From Prevotella sp. BV3P1 (lineage in GTDB: Bacteria; Bacteroidota; Bacteroidia; Bacteroidales; Bacteroidaceae), in NCBI RefSeq assembly GCF_000479005.1, contig NZ_AWXC01000024.1, positions 1-36,328 of the forward strand: a stretch of 36,328 nt of DNA, given 5' to 3'. Within the stretch, counting starts at the first letter, position 1. The number at the start of each line of letters is the position of its first letter. Under the pieces are notes generated by a model that saw nothing but the letters and a program-made list of their open reading frames with translations, made no database searches and had not been told where the DNA came from. Shown here in pieces: positions 9,101 through 15,967 of this stretch. Position numbers and translations under genes: made by a program.

Positions 9101-9867
9101 TTAGATGGAAGTGTCCAAGGCGTGGTGGTCCATGCCACCAAATAAGTTGCTCCCCAGGTGCTTGCTGCCAACTCGGCATCGAGCTTAGCCAGCGTATTGT
9201 TATCCGTCTTGAACATTGCCGTAACGGTGGTGTCTTTTACGTCACGATAACAGCCAGGTTGATTCAACTCATGCGAACTCAAACCTGTACCCGCAGCAGG
9301 CGAATAGGGCTGAATGGTGTAACCCTTGTACATCAATCCGTTGTTGTAAAGTTGCTTCAAAAGCCACCACAGCGTTTCAATATATTTGTTGTCGTAGGTT
9401 ATGTAAGGATGGTCAAGGTCTACGAAATAGCCCATTTCTTCGGTCAGTTTTCGCCACTCTTCCGTGAACTTCATGACGTTTTCACGACATTTACGGTTAT
9501 AGTCTTCTACCGAGATATAATGTTCAGAATCCTTGTTGTCGATATCTTTCTTATTGATGCCCAGTTCTTTTTCAACACCCAGTTCCACGGGCAATCCATG
9601 AGTGTCCCATCCAGCCTTGCGCAGCACTTGGAACCCTTGCATGGTTTTGTACCGGTTGAACGTGTCTTTGATGGCGCGAGCCAATACATGGTGAATGCCG
9701 GGATGACCGTTTGCCGATGGAGGACCCTCAAAGAAGATGAACTGTTCACAACCTTCACGCTCATCAATAGACTTGTGGAATACATCCATTTCCTCCCACT
9801 TTGCTAAGATTTCCTTGTTAGTATGGGTCAAGTCAAGCCCTTGATGCTCGGCAAATTTTTTAGCCAT
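6196..9867 (-). CDS. ileS: Isoleucyl-tRNA synthetase
   Basis: This is a class I aminoacyl-tRNA synthetase that charges tRNA-Ile. The HIGH-type motif is GHPGIHH at residues 54-60 and the KMSKS-type motif is KMSKH at 779-783. The editing (CP1) domain lies between them, with TTTPWTLPSNTALCVGP as its threonine-rich motif. An anticodon-binding domain and a long C-terminal extension follow. At 1223 residues it is the long type. It lacks an evident C-terminal cysteine zinc motif, which resembles the eukaryote-like IleS clade. It is the first gene of a five-gene operon (ileS, dksA-like, lspA, DUF4296, C69) and has a well-formed promoter upstream. Confidence 0.98.
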   Translation of the reverse strand: MAKKFAEHQGLDLTHTNKEILAKWEEMDVFHKSIDEREGCEQFIFFEGPPSANGHPGIHHVLARAIKDTFNRYKTMQGFQVLRKAGWDTHGLPVELGVEKELGINKKDIDNKDSEHYISVEDYNRKCRENVMKFTEEWRKLTEEMGYFVDLDHPYITYDNKYIETLWWLLKQLYNNGLMYKGYTIQPYSPAAGTGLSSHELNQPGCYRDVKDTTVTAMFKTDNNTLAKLDAELAASTWGATYLVAWTTTPWTLPSNTALCVGPKFDYVSVRTYNPYTAEKINIIIAADRLNAYLPAKGQVAPGDEMPTYNKGEKVVPYQVLRHYKGSDLEGLRYEQLMPWVKPAEKVDVNAAPFVQQYAKSHPEKVFLGENGKDQFVEMASEAFRVILGDYVTTDDGTGIVHIAPTFGADDAKVAKDARIPGLYLINKKGDTRPMVDLQGKYYLVEELDANFVEKCVAVEAYAHHAGDYVKNSYDPKFNPKGVWDVEASEKAEDLNVIMVMEMKMEGTAFRIEKHVHSYPHCWRTDKPILYYPLDSWFIKDTAKKERMVELNNTINWQPESTGSGRFGNWLENLNDWNLSRSRFWGTPLPIWRDENKGEKCIGSLAELYDELEKSVAAGYMKSNPLKDRGFVPGDYSQANYDKIDLHRPYVDNIVLVNEQGQPMYRESDLIDVWFDSGSMPYAQQHYPFEGDMAEGKTMRDAQDRVVTGEDARKAMVESAYHGTPIPPAFFPADFINEGVDQTRGWFFTLHAIATMVFDSVAFKNVISTGLVLDAKGNKMSKHLGNVKNPFDMIEKYGADAVRFYMMTNSAPWDNLKFDEEGVDEVRRKFFGTLYNTYSFFALYANVDGFDPVTTQSNKDQAPEIDLWIISKLNSLIKNVETALNGYDPTRAGRMIDSFVNDDLSNWYVRLNRKRFWGKEMSADKRSAYHTLYTCLMTVSKLLAPFAPFYADQLYLDLGGKAESVHLERFPVADEQLVNEDLEARMDLAQKVTSMVLALRRKVNIKVRQPLMQIMIPAIDDEQKRRINAMADLIKREVNVKELNFMEGEGLLVKKVKCNFRTMGKKFGKLMKGVANFMNNVTQEQIASLEHDGSISFTVDGEEVTVERDDVEIVNEDIPGWLVSNEGNLTVALEVELTDDLKKEGMARELINRIQNLRKESDFEITDRVNVTVSPCEHTDDAIQAFSDYIKSQVLADNVVVEPNDGVEVDFDDFKLHILVKKV

Positions 9868-9903
9868 AAGTATATTCTGTTAGAGTATGTTATTATTTAA
9901 AGC

Positions 9904-9937
9904 GCAAAGGTAACAAAAAATCTTATGATGCACAAAA
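9904..9937 (-). promoter_or_regulatory. Promoter of the ileS operon
   Basis: On the minus strand, TTTTG at 9937-9933 is followed by a 20-base spacer and TACCTTTG at 9912-9905. This matches the Bacteroidetes -33/-7 promoter pattern. It lies about 40 bases upstream of the ileS ATG, and the accessory island begins less than 50 bases further upstream at 9985. Confidence 0.8.
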
Positions 9938-9984
9938 TTATAGAATATTTTGAATTCGCTGCAATGTTTTAGTAAAACGTACGT

Positions 9985-10234
9985 AGAGTCAACCAGCAAG
10001 TGCAAAATTAGTCAATCATTTTATAAAACTCTTGTTTGGTGTTGAAACTTGAGTTTTTCACTTCCAATCTGGAGTGCAACGTGCCGACGCGTTCTTGTAT
10101 ATTCATTTTTCTTTGTTTTGGACTACAAATATAACAAAAGGCAGAGAATCTTTCCCTGCATTTACGCCAAACCATTTAAACATCATATTGATAATCAGAT
10201 GATTATCACAATAACTCCCGATTTGAAGCATTAC
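9985..10234 (-). repeat. Cassette repeat copy A (about 250 bases)
   Basis: This is the first of four near-identical direct copies (others at 11218-11468, 12677-12927 and 13632-13880). On the minus strand it begins near the stop of an immunity-like gene (10253) and ends at TTGACTCT. It contains a palindrome at 10190-10207 (GATAATCA, GA, TGATTATC) and a stem-loop with arms AAAGGCAG and CTGCATTT. Near the 3' end, codons matching an IS30 transposase C-terminus (KLKFSTPNKSFIK) are frame-disturbed in this copy, because one A is missing from the run after TGTTGAAA. Confidence 0.85.
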
Positions 10235-10252
10235 CGTATTACCCACATTATC

Positions 10253-11089
10253 CTACCATTTTCGTTTACCCATAGCTACAATATTTTGTCTTCTTTTAAA
10301 AACATCTGCAAAATTGACTTGTGTCATTTTTTTATAGTTTTCTATTTTTTTATAAAGATTCGTTGATTTCCAGTACTCTTTTTGTTCATTTCTGTGCTTT
10401 TGGGGTGGTTCATATAAAGGTGATAGTTCTATCTTTATTATTTCATTCCCATTTATTTCAATGAATGATGATTTAACGTGTTTTTTTAATTCTTCAATTG
10501 GTATAATACTATTATATCCACTACCAAAATACATTAGCGGTGCTGCTATAAAAGTTAAACCATTAACAATTTCTTTTCTTCCCCAAGTTTCTTGTCTTAG
10601 AAAAGAAAAAATCTTGTTAATATTTTGTTTCTTTTTTTGGGTTTCCAGATAAGCATCGTTTTGATTATATACTATAAGATAAACTAACTCTTCATTTTTT
10701 AAAAGAAGTTTCCCTAAAACAAATTCATCTTTTATTAGCCAATCTACATTAGCATAAGCAATCCACGCAAAAGAGCAAGTTATAACTTCATTTTCTAAGG
10801 TTGAGTCAAAAATTCTGAATCTAAAAAATGGAGTAATATGCTGATTTCTATAATATTTATCATATAAAGAAAGAGTTGTTATGCCTCCATCAACTTCAGA
10901 GATAGAAAGATTATTCAATATATATTCTCTATTATATTGTATAAAATCTCTCGGTTGCTTAAATTCATTAAAATAAAGATCCATTCTCACAGGCTCAAAG
11001 TCTAGTAGAGTTATACCATTTGATAATAAATCTACTATCATTTGAGCTTCTATCTTGATAATTAATTCGCAGCAATACTTTTCTGTCAT
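10253..11089 (-). CDS. Putative orphan immunity protein, cytoplasmic
   Basis: The gene encodes 278 residues with no signal peptide or membrane segment. I do not recognise the family. It is called an immunity protein because its ATG overlaps, as ATGA, the stop codon of a truncated toxin-like 3' end at 11086-11217. Such overlap is the usual layout of polymorphic toxin-immunity pairs. Both sides are bounded by the same 250-base repeat. Visible features are an acidic, mixed alpha/beta composition, an aromatic-rich middle (FFRFRIFDSTLENEVITCSF) and a basic C-terminus (FKRRQNIVAMGKRKW). It is strongly AT-rich compared with ileS next door. The partner toxin is not intact, so the target of immunity cannot be read. 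Confidence 0.7.
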   Translation of the reverse strand: MTEKYCCELIIKIEAQMIVDLLSNGITLLDFEPVRMDLYFNEFKQPRDFIQYNREYILNNLSISEVDGGITTLSLYDKYYRNQHITPFFRFRIFDSTLENEVITCSFAWIAYANVDWLIKDEFVLGKLLLKNEELVYLIVYNQNDAYLETQKKKQNINKIFSFLRQETWGRKEIVNGLTFIAAPLMYFGSGYNSIIPIEELKKHVKSSFIEINGNEIIKIELSPLYEPPQKHRNEQKEYWKSTNLYKKIENYKKMTQVNFADVFKRRQNIVAMGKRKW

Positions 11090-11217
11090 TTTATTTGATC
11101 AACACTTACGTTGACATTTAAATTGTTGGTGTTAATATATTCGTTCAATTTTTCTTTTAATTGCCGCAACTGTTTTTGGCTGTATTGACCTTTTTGAGTA
11201 TGTATTTGAAGAGTGGC
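11086..11217 (-). pseudogene. 3' remnant of a polymorphic toxin, overlapping its immunity gene
   Basis: The last 42 codons of an open frame read into the repeat boundary at 11217. The protein ends THTQ-like, with IHTQKGQYSQKQLRQLKEKL and then NEYINTNNLNVNVSVDQIK. Its TGA (11088-11086) overlaps the ATG of the immunity-like gene. There is no upstream start because the sequence switches abruptly to the repeat at 11218. It looks like the C-terminal end of an Rhs or other polymorphic toxin whose body was lost by recombination at the repeat. The toxin activity cannot be identified from so short a piece. Confidence 0.6.
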
Positions 11218-11468
11218 AGAGTCAACCAGCAAGTGCAAAATTAGTCAATCATTTTATAAAACTCTTGTTTGGTGTTGAAAACTTGAGTTTTTCACTTCCA
11301 ATCTGGAGTGCAAAGTGCCGACGCGTTCTCGTATATTCATTTTTCTTTGTTTTGGACTACAAATATAGCAAAAGGCAGAGAATTTATCCCCGCCTTTATG
11401 CCTAATATTTTAAAAATCATATTGATAATCAGATGATTATTTTGATAATTCCCAATTTGGAGCATTAC
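11218..11468 (-). repeat. Cassette repeat copy B
   Basis: The copy runs from the TTGACTCT boundary (11218 side) to GTAATGCTCC (11468 side). The latter lies four bases from the stop codon of the DUF2019 gene. It keeps the central palindrome (ATAATCA, GA, TGATTAT) and the stem-loop with arms AAAGGCAG and CCGCCTTT. The IS30-like tail reads GSEKLKFSTPNKSFIK then stop. The copy differs from the others by scattered substitutions only. Confidence 0.88.
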
Positions 11469-11472
11469 TGAG

Positions 11473-11820
11473 TTATAATATTAGGGTCCCTTTTTCCCAC
11501 TCATCTATAGTCATTTTAGCTGTTAGCGAATGAATATTATTGCCACTTGCAATACTTTGCAATATTTGCATAGCATTGCGTTCAAAAATAGGCAAAAGAT
11601 ATGTTGCAGCCCACATGCGAACACCAACAGATTCGCTATCTAGAAGTTTAGACAAGTGCTTTAGGCTATTTGTCTCTTTTAAATAACGAGCACTTTTAGC
11701 TATTACCTGATAGCTTTTGTTTGTTTGTGCGTAATTACCTGTTTCTGTTGCTTCAGCATGCTTTATCGCAGCTTCTTCAAATCTCCTGCAAGCCGCTTCT
11801 ATTTTTTTTAAGGATTCCAT
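11473..11820 (-). CDS. DUF2019-type immunity protein
   Basis: The 115-residue product matches the DUF2019 family, a small all-helical family often found as an immunity protein in polymorphic toxin loci. Recognisable features are FEEAAIKHAEATETGNYAQ, then LSKLLDSESVGVRMWAATYL and the C-terminal TIDEWEKGTLIL. There is no signal peptide, so it should act in the cytoplasm. Upstream there is only about 75 bases of unassigned sequence before a truncated repeat, with two short open frames that could be the last codons of a lost toxin. Its stop codon is four bases from repeat copy B. Confidence 0.8.
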   Translation of the reverse strand: MESLKKIEAACRRFEEAAIKHAEATETGNYAQTNKSYQVIAKSARYLKETNSLKHLSKLLDSESVGVRMWAATYLLPIFERNAMQILQSIASGNNIHSLTAKMTIDEWEKGTLIL

Positions 11821-11890
11821 TCAAATTTCTTTAATGTTTCTTATCGCTGTCGTGCATTGTCGTTTGTGTGCCACGTTTGTTGTTCTTTTT

Positions 11891-11920
11891 ATTTTGACAA
11901 CTCCTGATTTGGGACATTAC
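11891..11920 (-). repeat. Truncated fragment of the cassette repeat
   Basis: These 30 bases align without gaps to the inner end of repeat copy B (11439-11468), with six mismatches. As with the full copies, the fragment lies just after the stop codon (11941) of an immunity-like gene. The rest of the repeat is missing, so two cassettes have been fused here. Confidence 0.6.
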
Positions 11921-11940
11921 CTAATCTGAAATATAATCAT

Positions 11941-12303
11941 TCATTTTTCATATACTTGAGTCTTAGTGACATCCGCAATACCTTCAAATATTACACTCCT
12001 GTCATTTAGTTCCATGATTTTATTTACATATTTCTTCCCATAAATATCTACAAGATATAATGAGTCTTTTCTTATGGAAAATATAAATTGATATATTGTA
12101 TCTGCGCGTGAATGGAAAACAGCACTATCATTGTCAAAAAATTCAATATAAGGATAATTAACCTGTTTTTCGCCTCTCATTAACACCCATTCCCCATACA
12201 ACCTCTCTTTAGATATTGTTATATTATGGTTTTTCTTCGGAGTACAAGATACAAAGAGAATGCAACAAGTTAATATATTAAAGAATTTATTGCCAAAAAG
12301 CAC
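11941..12303 (-). CDS. Putative lipoprotein immunity protein for a metallopeptidase toxin
   Basis: A small lipoprotein immediately follows, and overlaps by 17 bases, the stop of the broken zinc-metallopeptidase toxin at 12287. A GTG at 12303 gives an ideal signal peptide (MLFGNKFFNILTCCILFVSC) with lipobox FVSC. In-frame ATGs at 12333 and 12342 would give an unusually long, charged signal. The mature part has a short beta-rich look (LYGEWVLMRGEKQVNYPYIE, then SLYLVDIYGKKYVNKIMELN), reminiscent of lipocalin-like or META-type small domains. The family was not recognised. The location suggests periplasmic neutralisation of the toxin. Confidence 0.65.
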   Translation of the reverse strand: MLFGNKFFNILTCCILFVSCTPKKNHNITISKERLYGEWVLMRGEKQVNYPYIEFFDNDSAVFHSRADTIYQFIFSIRKDSLYLVDIYGKKYVNKIMELNDRSVIFEGIADVTKTQVYEK

Positions 12304-12676
12304 TTGTGCTACTTCCAAGTTGTGATCTTCCATTTTTGTCATAATTTAATTTTTCTAAATGGAGCATATCTATGTCACTCTGTAGAACTTTACGTTTGTC
12401 AGGGTTTAAGGTTCCGCCGCTTTGACTAGAATTAGCTTTAGGATTATAGCGATAGTGGGGATCTATTTTAGTTCCTCTTGGATACATAATATCTGGTTGT
12501 CCTTTGCCGATAAGATTTCCTTTTGGATGTCCATCAATTGTTCCAGGCCAAAGCCCCAAGCTATGCCAAATTCATGTGCCTCTGTTGAACTGCCTACATT
12601 TTCTACATTAGACTTCTGGAAAACCCCTTCATTTCCACTCTTTGTCATATACGATACACCTTTAATAGGACCACAT
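12287..12676 (-). pseudogene. Zinc-metallopeptidase toxin domain, frameshifted in HExxH
   Basis: The fragment begins at the repeat boundary 12677 and runs about 130 codons to a TAA at 12287. Joined across one missing base near 12565, it reads STEAHEFGHSLGLWPG, then TIDGHPKGNLIG and GQPDIMYPRGTKIDP. HEFGH is a zinc HExxH motif. A downstream His (DGH) and an IMY Met-turn-like motif resemble metzincin peptidases, although the spacing to the third His is longer than the standard HExxHxxGxxH. The deletion turns HEFGH into HEFGI and shifts the frame. Metallopeptidase domains (Tox-MPTase) are a known class of polymorphic toxin tip. The N-terminal delivery part is absent. Confidence 0.7.
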
Positions 12677-12927
12677 AGAGTCAACCAACAAGTGCAAAAT
12701 TAGTCAATCCTTTTATAAAACTCTTGTTTGGTGTTGAAAACTTGAGTTTTTCACTTCCAATCTGGAGTGCAAAGTGCCGAAGGGTTCTCGTATATTCATT
12801 TTTCTTTGTTTTGGACTACAAATATAGCAAAAGGCCGAAAATCTTTCTCTGCCTTTATGCTTAATCTTTTAAAAATTAAATTGATAATCAGATGATTAAT
12901 TTGATAGCTCCAAATTTGGAGCATTAT
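12677..12927 (-). repeat. Cassette repeat copy C
   Basis: The copy lies between the metallopeptidase toxin fragment (starting at 12676) and the stop codon of the next lipoprotein gene, which begins at 12928 with no spacing. It has the same IS30-like tail and conserved stem-loops as the other copies. The palindrome is shortened (TAATCA, GA, TGATTA), and one arm of the second stem carries a mismatch (AAAGGCCG). Confidence 0.88.
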
Positions 12928-13521
12928 CTATAAGTTACTTATGAAATACCGATATCTATTGTCTATCTCATACATAAGAAGGCCAAAGTGTTTGCTCCAC
13001 ACCAATTTTGTCAACTTAAATATAGGAGTCCCAACCTTGTTTAAAAGAATATCCTTTTCGTCTACAACAATGCAATCAGTATATCTTTTGTTTTTTATTG
13101 TATAGCTTTGGGGAGAAAGTCTCATCCCTGGAAAAGTAGACCAAGACCAACTCCCAAAAATAATATTACATAGTAAATCTCCGTTCTTTTCCCTTTTTGT
13201 TATTTCAAACCATACATCCAAATCATTGCCGTTATGTTTCAATGTCATGATATTTATTGCCGTACCATAAAAGGTATTGTCACCTTCGAGCCAGTTGCAG
13301 CCCTCTGTGTCAAAAATACAAGTATTTTGGGGATTAAGGACACGAGTTTCTTGGACTATCATCGTATCAGTTTTCATATCGTTCAAAATGAAATAGAGAC
13401 TGTCTCCTTTAGTATATTGTTTTACCCATTCTAAATCACAATTTGTTAATTTTATTTTTTTACAATATGGAAGCCCACATGAATACATGCAAATTACAAA
13501 TAATACTACTAATAATTTCAT
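12928..13521 (-). CDS. Putative lipoprotein immunity protein
   Basis: The 197-residue product has a short signal peptide MKLLVVLFVICMYSC (lipobox Cys15). The mature region is rich in Trp, Asp and Cys (FDTEGCNWLEGDNTFYGTAI, FGSWSWSTFPGMRLSP). I do not recognise the family. The immunity role is inferred from position: both sides are flanked by cassette repeats and no intact toxin is nearby. The 110 bases upstream, up to repeat D, hold a short open frame ending KG-stop 14 bases before the ATG. This may be another toxin stub, but two frames are possible, so I do not annotate it. Confidence 0.65.
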   Translation of the reverse strand: MKLLVVLFVICMYSCGLPYCKKIKLTNCDLEWVKQYTKGDSLYFILNDMKTDTMIVQETRVLNPQNTCIFDTEGCNWLEGDNTFYGTAINIMTLKHNGNDLDVWFEITKREKNGDLLCNIIFGSWSWSTFPGMRLSPQSYTIKNKRYTDCIVVDEKDILLNKVGTPIFKLTKLVWSKHFGLLMYEIDNRYRYFISNL

Positions 13522-13631
13522 AAATACATTCTATTACCCCTTCATTGATCTCATGGTATAATTTTCCAAATGAATCAATGAGGGGAATGTTAATAAATAT
13601 TTGCTACTCGGTAAAATCATCTATGGTGCGT

Positions 13632-13880
13632 AGAGTCAACCAGCAAGTGCAAAATTAGTCAATCCATTTATAAAACTCTTGTTTGGTGTTGAAAACTTGA
13701 GTTTTTCACTTCCAATCTGGAGCGCAAAGTGCCGACGCGTTCTTGTATATTCATTTTTCTTTGTTTTGGACTACAAATATAACAAAAGGCAGAGAATCTA
13801 TCCCTGCCTTTACGCCTAATATTTTAAAAATCATATTGATAATCATATGATTATTGTGACAACCTTCGGTTTGGAGCGCT
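13632..13880 (-). repeat. Cassette repeat copy D
   Basis: This copy preserves the second stem-loop perfectly: AAAGGCAG at 13785-13792 and CTGCCTTT at 13804-13811, with an 11-base loop. The central palindrome reads ATAATCATATGATTAT. It lies between the 12928-13521 lipoprotein module and the stop of the 13896-14741 lipoprotein gene, 15 bases away. The inner 15 bases are more diverged (GGAGCGCTCC) than in the other copies. Confidence 0.87.
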
Positions 13881-13895
13881 CCCCCTTAACTGACT

Positions 13896-14741
13896 TTATA
13901 AATTATCTCGTACAAAGAATCCCTCTTCTGTCGAAACTATTCTGATGGATCCATTTCGAAGAACTTCTAATTTTAGAGGATACGGAAAGTCCCAATCATT
14001 AATAATTGTATATCTAACTTTTGGTATTGTACGTTCATTTTTAATCCATGTCCCATTTAATAATTTATCAGAATATTTTGTACCATACAAAACAATTAAT
14101 TGGTTACCTAAATAAAAATATCCATCATATTTATCTTTATCATATAACGGCATTGGACGCCAAAATACATATTGTCTCTTATCCTGTTGCCAAAAACGTA
14201 GTTCGTATAATACCGCAGGATTATTGCATATATATGAAGTGAGGAGTCGTTCTAAATGCTTGTTAAGAATGATATTACAATTGTTGACTTCATTTGTGTT
14301 GCACGTCAAATATGAATGTTTTTTTATTTTTACTATGTTCTTTTTATCCTTAATTTCAAATATTTCCTGTATAGGCTCTGAGTTAATATTAGATGTGAGA
14401 GCATTTTTATATTTATCTATACTACCCTTGAACAGATGTAGTTGATTCCTATTTACTATATAAGGCCTATTTATGCTATCTGTTTGAAAGTATGTTATCA
14501 ATCTATCTTTATATATAAAATAACCATCTAAGAAATTAGGATTGTAAGTATTTAAACTTGATACATACAAGAGATTATGCCCGTTTATTTCTGATGCTTG
14601 AATTTGAATAACTTTGTAATTAGGATGGTTTTTTATAATATAGTCAAGGGTTTTTGTCAAGGAAGGACTAAAAGGTCCTTCCTTAACAGTACAGTTTATC
14701 AATGACAGACAAATACCCAGAACTAAAATATATATTCTCAT
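13896..14741 (-). CDS. Putative lipoprotein immunity protein
   Basis: This 281-residue lipoprotein has the signal peptide MRIYILVLGICLSLINC (lipobox Cys17). The mature part has repeated strand-like segments, for example YFIYKDRLITYFQTD and then YFYLGNQLIVLYGTKYSDKL. These may be two related halves built around a FxYK/LGNxLIxxY theme. The family was not recognised. Its ATG follows two bases after the TAA of a short toxin-like 3' frame (14744-14845). That layout, and the repeat downstream, point to immunity against a periplasm-acting or cell-surface toxin, but the lost toxin cannot be identified. Confidence 0.65.
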   Translation of the reverse strand: MRIYILVLGICLSLINCTVKEGPFSPSLTKTLDYIIKNHPNYKVIQIQASEINGHNLLYVSSLNTYNPNFLDGYFIYKDRLITYFQTDSINRPYIVNRNQLHLFKGSIDKYKNALTSNINSEPIQEIFEIKDKKNIVKIKKHSYLTCNTNEVNNCNIILNKHLERLLTSYICNNPAVLYELRFWQQDKRQYVFWRPMPLYDKDKYDGYFYLGNQLIVLYGTKYSDKLLNGTWIKNERTIPKVRYTIINDWDFPYPLKLEVLRNGSIRIVSTEEGFFVRDNL

Positions 14742-14743
14742 TA

Positions 14744-14845
14744 TTATTTACCTGTTGGTTGAATTAATTCGACGTTTTTATTTCTTATAAAAAATTGTAC
14801 ACGTCTTTGACTTTTTAGTAACTTAGTGGTACAAACCCAATTAGG
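14744..14845 (-). pseudogene. 3' remnant of a toxin gene upstream of the lipoprotein gene
   Basis: An open frame of 33 codons ends two bases before the lipoprotein ATG. It reads PNWVCTTKLLKSQRRVQFF, then IRNKNVELIQPTGK and stop. An in-frame TAA sits directly upstream, and there is no start codon. The basic, compact C-terminus and its placement fit a nuclease-like polymorphic toxin tail, as at 11086-11217. This is inference, because the piece is too short to prove coding. Confidence 0.45.
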
Positions 14846-14968
14846 TTATAAAATTATTGTTATGCACAACCTCATGGCAAAGTTCCAAAAAATACTTGAA
14901 ATCTGCAAGCAATATGCTGGAAATCAAGTCAACCTCTGCCCTCGTTGGCACAATCGTTGAGCGTTACT

Positions 14969-15316
14969 CTACGATTGGCTGCACTCGGCATAGTGCAAGC
15001 AAGTTTGCCTCTGCTTTCGCTTAAACGAATAATTCTCATCGGCTGCCAGCAAGCGGTTCTCCTCGTCCCACTTGAACTTCTGCTCACTTGCCCTGTCGTC
15101 TTCCTTGTTGTCTTTCTTTACACGAGAGGTGGTGATGTAGACAAGGTTTCCGTTGGCATCATAGGTGTACTTGTGTCCGTTGTTGATGTTCGTGCTGTCC
15201 GTAGGAGTTTCTTCCGTGCGGTAGTTGATATCACGGACACTGGCCAGTTGGAACTTCTTGCCTGCATCTGTAATTGATGCTACAAATAAACATATAATAT
15301 GCATACTAAAAAACAC
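14969..15316 (-). pseudogene. Rhs core fragment
   Basis: The open frame carries unmistakable Rhs/YD-repeat language: HKYTYDANGNLVYITTSR, then KFKWDEENRLLAADEN, preceded by GKKFQLASVRDINYRTEE. Rhs proteins form a large beta shell that encapsulates a C-terminal toxin and export it through type VI or other systems. Here only about 80 residues of the shell are present. After ENRLLAADEN the normal continuation is replaced by unrelated basic residues and a stop. The upstream side switches to unrelated sequence immediately after the stop of the 15320-15967 gene. It is a scrap left by recombination, not a functional gene. Confidence 0.8.
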
Positions 15317-15319
15317 TAC

Positions 15320-15967
15320 TTATAATTGAGTATATTCTAAATATTGTAAAATATCTTCTAAATTATCATAATAATCCAATATGTTCGGTTCTTTACGCAT
15401 ATACATTTTTCTCACATGGGAAAGAATTATCTGTTTTAGCTTATGAAAATTTGAAGGATTTACGATTTTACACAAAGCCAAATCAATAAAGATCCAGTCA
15501 GCTCCAACATCAGGTAGAGAAACCTCTCCGTTTAAAATTGGCAATATTGTTTTATTATAGAGATTATCAAGTGACGAATATTCTGAAAAGACATATTCTG
15601 CACACTTTTGAACTTTTGCTTGTAATTCATTAAAATCGGTTGCATATTTTTCCCCATTCAAGTTGAAATAAAACTTGTCTTGCATAGATAGCATGTCCCC
15701 TGAAAAACCGATACTGGGTCCGTCTCTTTGGTCTTGCAAATTTTTCATACTAAATTTCTCAAACCATTTTGATAGAATATCGAATCTTACACCATAGATA
15801 GGGTATATTACGAGAGATGATATTGCTTCGTCAATCCAGTGATCCATCTCAATAAATTGCTTACCACCTTTTGTCTTCAACAAGAAGGAAGAGTCTCTTT
15901 TTCTAAATTTATATTCAGAAAAAAAGTTAAGATTAAGTAAATCTTTTATTATTTTATCAAATATCAT
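15320..15967 (-). CDS. Putative orphan immunity protein, cytoplasmic
   Basis: The 215-residue product has no signal peptide. It opens with MIFDKIIKDLLNLNFFSEYK, then FRKRDSSFLLKTKGGKQFIE, a start reminiscent of the DUF4304-like style of small immunity or housekeeping proteins. I cannot place it in a family with confidence. The C-terminus is helical and acidic (EPNILDYYDNLEDILQYLEY). It lies directly downstream (on the minus strand) of the diverged IS30 relic 15988-16196 and directly upstream of the Rhs scrap. It is AT-rich like the rest of the island. The immunity role is inferred from this setting. Confidence 0.6.
   Translation of the reverse strand: MIFDKIIKDLLNLNFFSEYKFRKRDSSFLLKTKGGKQFIEMDHWIDEAISSLVIYPIYGVRFDILSKWFEKFSMKNLQDQRDGPSIGFSGDMLSMQDKFYFNLNGEKYATDFNELQAKVQKCAEYVFSEYSSLDNLYNKTILPILNGEVSLPDVGADWIFIDLALCKIVNPSNFHKLKQIILSHVRKMYMRKEPNILDYYDNLEDILQYLEYTQL

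Noticed and set aside
10049..10366. Plus-strand 105-residue frame over repeat A
   Set aside because: It crosses the repeat and the 3' end of the immunity-like gene on the other strand, with low-complexity content only.
13522..13631. Toxin stub before the 12928-13521 lipoprotein gene
   Set aside because: Two frames are possible, neither with recognisable toxin residues. It was not annotated.
9985..13880. CRISPR array
   Set aside because: The repeats are about 250 bases and separated by whole genes, not by short spacers. No cas genes are present.
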